Assembly: GCF_947492815.1 (NCBI RefSeq)
Contig: NZ_CANLOB010000001.1
Coordinates: 186,001 to 250,000 of the forward strand
Reading direction: 5' to 3'
Length of the DNA: 64,000 nucleotides
Source: an uncultured Dokdonia sp.
GTDB taxonomy: Bacteria > Bacteroidota > Bacteroidia > Flavobacteriales > Flavobacteriaceae
Position numbers and translations under genes: made by a program. The notes below the pieces were generated by a model. It searched no databases and was not told the origin of the DNA. It saw only the letters and a program-made list of their open reading frames with translations. Shown one piece after another: positions 60,171 to 64,000 of this stretch (position 1 is the stretch's first letter; the number at the start of each line of letters is the position of its first letter).

Positions 60171-61202
60171 TTATCGAGTTTTAAGGTTAGGGATTTGTTG
60201 ATCTTCTAGAAGGATTTTCACTAGCTCTTTGGTAAAAATACGAGCATCTGTAGAAAAAAGATGTGATTCTTCTGGGCAGGTAAATTGATTTAACTGTGTA
60301 TAATCTTCAAAGTGATAGCCATTAAGTCCAGATTGTAAAAGCAGTTCATCCCAACAGATAGTTCTGGAGTATGTTTCATTTTCTTTTTCTCTGAGTTTTC
60401 CACTAGAAGGGCATCTTAAAAAAATAGCATTTCCTCCACGTTTTTTAAATTTTTCTATTAAAGGCTGGTAATAAAGTATTACAGAATCTACAACGGGTGC
60501 GGGTCGTCGCTCTATCCCTCCTAACCATATTTTGACAATTCCATTTGCAAAGGCTGTATCTGTTTTGGTCTTTTCAAACATGGTCACATTTCGATCGGCA
60601 TCTACGAATCCAAAATTATTGAAAGGTGGCCTTGCTTCTGGACCTCTATTGCCTATTGTAATATTGTTCACTAAGGTTTTTAAATCTATATCATCAGACC
60701 ATTCTTCTTCTGATGCGTTCAAAAATGAAAAGGTGCGTTCTAAAGGAAGAGAAAGGTAATGGTTGGCGCGTTGCGCATAGGTTCTATCATAATAATGACG
60801 GAGTCTTTTGGTAGGACGATCCCACATAAACCCTTTTTCTGGTTGTGAAAAAAATAATGCAGGAGCTACACCTATGACTACGGTGCCATTAAAATCAGTC
60901 TCTTCAACAATTTCTTTAAAAATAGGAGTGGGTGTTGTACCATCAGAAGCTAGCATGATAGGGCGCACGCCAGTAGCTTCTTCCCATTCATTGAGTTGAA
61001 TATCAAAATGAACCCTTGAAGAGCCTAATAATACGACATCATCTGAAGAGAGCTTATCTACTTTGGCTCTTTGAATAGCCCAGAGTGCTTTATTATCATC
61101 AAGCTCTGAAACATATCCTAGTGATTGGACATAAAGTTCCCAAATGGCAATAAAGGCAATGCCTAGTATTACGGCGATGCCTACTGATTTTTTAAGATTC
61201 AT
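60171..61202 (-). CDS. membrane-anchored SGNH/AlgX/DltD-like protein, MBOAT partner
   Basis: N-terminal TM; VVLLGSSRVHFDIQ; adjacent to MBOAT with 2 nt between genes. Confidence 0.7.
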   Translation of the reverse strand: MNLKKSVGIAVILGIAFIAIWELYVQSLGYVSELDDNKALWAIQRAKVDKLSSDDVVLLGSSRVHFDIQLNEWEEATGVRPIMLASDGTTPTPIFKEIVEETDFNGTVVIGVAPALFFSQPEKGFMWDRPTKRLRHYYDRTYAQRANHYLSLPLERTFSFLNASEEEWSDDIDLKTLVNNITIGNRGPEARPPFNNFGFVDADRNVTMFEKTKTDTAFANGIVKIWLGGIERRPAPVVDSVILYYQPLIEKFKKRGGNAIFLRCPSSGKLREKENETYSRTICWDELLLQSGLNGYHFEDYTQLNQFTCPEESHLFSTDARIFTKELVKILLEDQQIPNLKTR

Positions 61203-61324
61203 TTTATTGTTATTGGTAACCCAATGACAATACGAGGGAACTTGACTATTTTAATGTTGACAAGGAAATTGTCTAAAATGGATTGGTTAGTTAATTATAG
61301 CCTTAAATGTATGAAAATATATAA

Positions 61325-61358
61325 TTACAAAAACAGGCATTTACACCTGTTTTTGTAA
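61325..61358 (-). terminator. intrinsic terminator downstream of the ArsC-like gene
   Basis: TTACAAAAACAGG-catttaca-CCTGTTTTTGTAA. Confidence 0.78.
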
Positions 61359-61382
61359 GAAAATCCTATTAAATCAAGAAAA

Positions 61383-61802
61383 CTACAAATGATTTGACAC
61401 AAAATCTTGACAATATGCTTTTATTTCATTTCTCGCTTTCGCGAAAGCTGCCTCTGTATCTTCTGGAGATCCCACAAACTTTGAAGGATCATAAAAGTTA
61501 TGATGTAAACGTGTAGCATTAGGTGCTGCAATAAATGGACAGTTTTCATAAGCATGATCACACACAGTAATGATAAAATCCCACTGGACACCTTCATACT
61601 CATTTACATTATTTGAAGTATGACTAGTAATATCTATGCCGTCTTTTGCCATCGTTGCTGCAGCTCCAGGATTGATTCCATGCGTTTCTATTCCCGCCGA
61701 ATAGATCGTTGCTTTATCACTTGCTAATAGATTTAAATATCCATGTGCCATCTGGCTACGACAGCTATTTCCTGTACAAAGTACGAGTATGTTTTTTTTC
61801 AT
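61383..61802 (-). CDS. low-molecular-weight phosphatase / arsenate reductase-like
   Basis: MKKNILVLCTGNSCRSQMAHGYLN; start moved to ATG at 61802. Confidence 0.9.
   Translation of the reverse strand: MKKNILVLCTGNSCRSQMAHGYLNLLASDKATIYSAGIETHGINPGAAATMAKDGIDITSHTSNNVNEYEGVQWDFIITVCDHAYENCPFIAAPNATRLHHNFYDPSKFVGSPEDTEAAFAKARNEIKAYCQDFVSNHL
61437..61446. repeat. palindrome core, intragenic (AFAKA)
   Basis: CGCTTTCGCGAAAGCT in the ArsC-like gene. Confidence 0.93.
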
Positions 61803-61932
61803 TTTCAATGCCCGTGTAAACGGGTACTTATTTAATTCATATTTCATATCCGCGAAGGCGGGTATCTTTTATATATATTTCTAAGTCTCTATTATATATT
61901 CATTAGGTCTCAACTGCGCTCGACCAGACATT

Positions 61933-62436
61933 TTAAATAAAACCACTTCTTCTCTCTAATAACACATTATCATACCAAATACCATCCCGCATTGCGATTT
62001 TTTTTCGTATCCCTACTTTTTTAAATCCATAATTCTCATGCAAGGTAATACTAGCAAGATTTTGTGGAAATATCTTTGCTTGTAAGGTCCAAAAATTTGC
62101 TTTCTCACTTTCTTTTATTAAATGTTGTAATAGCAGTTTTCCTATTCCTTTTTGTTGTGCTTCTGTAGCTACATAAATAGTCACCTCAGCAACTCCTTTA
62201 TAGACTTCTCTTGATGAAAAAGGAGTAAGTGCGCACCATCCTAAAATGGTTTGATCTTTTTCGACTACAAAACGACATTGTTTTAAAAACTTAGCATTCC
62301 ACTTTTCCCAATCAGGTACTTTTGTTTCAAATGTAGCAATCCCTGTATCCATGCCTGTTTTATAGATTTTCGCGCAAGCGGGATAATCCTTTTTATGAAA
62401 CAAACGTATTTGAATATCTGGTTGAGACACACTCAT
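61933..62436 (-). CDS. GNAT N-acetyltransferase (phosphinothricin/ArsN-like)
   Basis: VAEVTIYVATEAQQKGIGKLLLQHLI; NLASITLHENYGFKKVGIRKKIAMRDGIWYDNVLLERR. Confidence 0.88.
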   Translation of the reverse strand: MSVSQPDIQIRLFHKKDYPACAKIYKTGMDTGIATFETKVPDWEKWNAKFLKQCRFVVEKDQTILGWCALTPFSSREVYKGVAEVTIYVATEAQQKGIGKLLLQHLIKESEKANFWTLQAKIFPQNLASITLHENYGFKKVGIRKKIAMRDGIWYDNVLLERRSGFI

Positions 62437-62445
62437 ATCACGCTA

Positions 62446-62943
62446 TTAACAACACCCGCTTCCTGGAGCACATCCGCCAACTTGCGCTTCTGCACCAACG
62501 GTTGCTGGAGCTTGAATACCACAAGCTTCTTTTGCTTTACAGTCTGTAGGCTGGCTTGCTAATTTAAGAAGTAGATTATTTCCTCGTATTTCGTAATCGT
62601 TAACATATAGTTGCGCTGTATGAAAGTTTGCATTACTATACTCTATACGTACTTCTGAATCCATTACGTACGGTTTCATATGACCTACTTTAGATAGAAT
62701 TCCCATGGCTTTATAAGCACTCATAAATTCTGTCTTCCCTAATTCATTAGGATCTTCCCATAGTTGAATAATGGTTTCTTTCCATGCATCTGTGCCAGCG
62801 CCACAATCTACAGAATCAATAGTAACGTGCTTTACTTCTGTAATGTGATAGTTTGCACCTACCAATAAATTGGGTGCATATTCAAATAATAATGATTTTC
62901 CGTTGTGATCGTTTAGTATTTCTAAAAATTCTTGTGTTTTCAT
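62446..62943 (-). CDS. DUF6428-like protein with Cys-rich tail
   Basis: NHxI-type ANYHITEVKHVTIDSVDCGAGTDAWKETIIQLW; tail GGCAPGSGCC. Confidence 0.75.
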   Translation of the reverse strand: MKTQEFLEILNDHNGKSLLFEYAPNLLVGANYHITEVKHVTIDSVDCGAGTDAWKETIIQLWEDPNELGKTEFMSAYKAMGILSKVGHMKPYVMDSEVRIEYSNANFHTAQLYVNDYEIRGNNLLLKLASQPTDCKAKEACGIQAPATVGAEAQVGGCAPGSGCC

Positions 62944-62984
62944 AGTGTATGTATTTTTAGTGTATGTTATAACAACACTTGGTT

Positions 62985-64000
62985 TTATATATTGATTGTT
63001 GTTTGTTCAATTTTTACAGCTATTTCTTTGATTTTTTCCAGTAATAACTCCATATGCTCCTTATTGGTAAATGGATTCATAAATGTAGTACGTAAGAAAA
63101 ATTCTCCTTTAAGTAAGGTGGAGACAATATAGAACTCTCCATCTTCCAATAATGTTTGGCGGATTTTTCTATTTACTTCTTCATAGGCTTCTGGATGTAG
63201 GTTTCCTATATATCTAAAACATACAATATTTGAAATAGGTGTTAATGCTAATGCAAAGTCTGGATGTGCTTCAATATAAGTTCCAAACTCACGTCCGGCA
63301 TCATATAATACGGTCACATTATCATCAAAAAACTGCGTTCCGTAAGCATTCATAATGGCAAAAAAGCGTAAACTCATCATGCTTTTTGTACATTCAAAAG
63401 TGCGCTTTCCTAGATTATACCATTCTGGATCATCATTTTTATCCCAGAGATACTGTGCTTTTTGTTCAAAAGTAGTATAGCTATCTACATCGTTTTTAAA
63501 TAATACTGCTGTTGTTATTGAAGAGGTTCCCATCATTTTATGGCCATCTATAATCACAGAATCTGCTTGGTCAATGCCTTTAAGAAGGTGTTTGTATTTT
63601 GATGAAAATATAGCGGCGCCTCCATGAGCTCCATCTACGTGGAACCATATTTTTTTTGCTTTCGCGAAAGCGGAAATCTTTTGTAAATTATCATAAACAC
63701 CTGTACTTGTAGAGGGAGCGCTTCCTACAATAGCAATCACTTGACGTCCGTTTGCAAGCGCCTTATCATAATACGTTTCTAATACTTCTGTACGAATCGC
63801 ATAGTCTTCATTAACTGGAATTTTAATAATTCCTTCGCTTCCTAATCCCATAATACGAGCAGCTCTATCTACACAATAATGTGCTTCTTCTGAAACCATA
63901 ATTGCTAATTTGTGATTATGACCATCATTCCATATATCATCATTTGCAATGGTTTTACGAGCAGCAAGCATTGCTGTAAGATTTGCTAATGTCCCACCTG
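62985..64000 (-). CDS. PLP-dependent decarboxylase family, 5' end beyond the window
   Basis: WFHVDGAHGGAAIFS, DSVIIDGHKMMGTSS PLP-Lys motif; frame stays open to 64000 (GGTLANLTAMLAARKT). Confidence 0.9.
   Translation of the reverse strand, partial: GGTLANLTAMLAARKTIANDDIWNDGHNHKLAIMVSEEAHYCVDRAARIMGLGSEGIIKIPVNEDYAIRTEVLETYYDKALANGRQVIAIVGSAPSTSTGVYDNLQKISAFAKAKKIWFHVDGAHGGAAIFSSKYKHLLKGIDQADSVIIDGHKMMGTSSITTAVLFKNDVDSYTTFEQKAQYLWDKNDDPEWYNLGKRTFECTKSMMSLRFFAIMNAYGTQFFDDNVTVLYDAGREFGTYIEAHPDFALALTPISNIVCFRYIGNLHPEAYEEVNRKIRQTLLEDGEFYIVSTLLKGEFFLRTTFMNPFTNKEHMELLLEKIKEIAVKIEQTTINI
63660..63669. repeat. palindrome core, intragenic (AFAKA)
   Basis: GCTTTCGCGAAAGC in the PLP decarboxylase gene. 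Confidence 0.93.

Noticed and set aside
4284-63669. CRISPR array
   Set aside because: Repeats are short, dispersed kilobases apart and without regular spacers; no cas genes seen.
1-64000. tRNA, rRNA, prophage or IS elements
   Set aside because: Scanned spacers and ORFs; no cloverleaf-like, rRNA-like, transposase, integrase or phage structural sequence recognised.

Overview
The window is an AT-rich chromosomal segment from a marine-type Flavobacteriaceae (Bacteroidota) genome. It is densely coding on both strands. I saw no rRNA, tRNA, CRISPR array, IS element or prophage. Recognisable genes include xth, glyS, comF, a DnaQ-like exonuclease, S41 peptidase, dCMP deaminase, class-1 fbp, aspartate kinase, an OlsF-like acyltransferase fusion, M28 peptidase, MBOAT acyltransferase, a LytTR two-component pair, a CHAT/sigma module, and T9SS-type secreted proteins. 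Main observations: (1) a dispersed palindrome, core TTTCGCGAAA, often extended to TACGCTTTCGCGAAAGCGTA. It occurs 16 times with an exact core. Eight copies are in intergenic spacers, none of them divergent (promoter-promoter) spacers. Eight are inside ORFs, translated in frame mostly as AFAKA. (2) A 56-aa ORF, absent from the supplied track, that joins a double-glycine-type leader to a SusC/TonB-plug-like motif (IRGLGSVQPLYVVDGKPI). (3) A compact operon with a Ras-like GTPase, two partner proteins and a hybrid histidine kinase. (4) A T9SS surface-protein gene split by a one-base frameshift at a homopolymer. (5) A pair of ~54-bp repeats and a shared motif around the LytTR locus. All calls come from reading the sequence; no database search was run.
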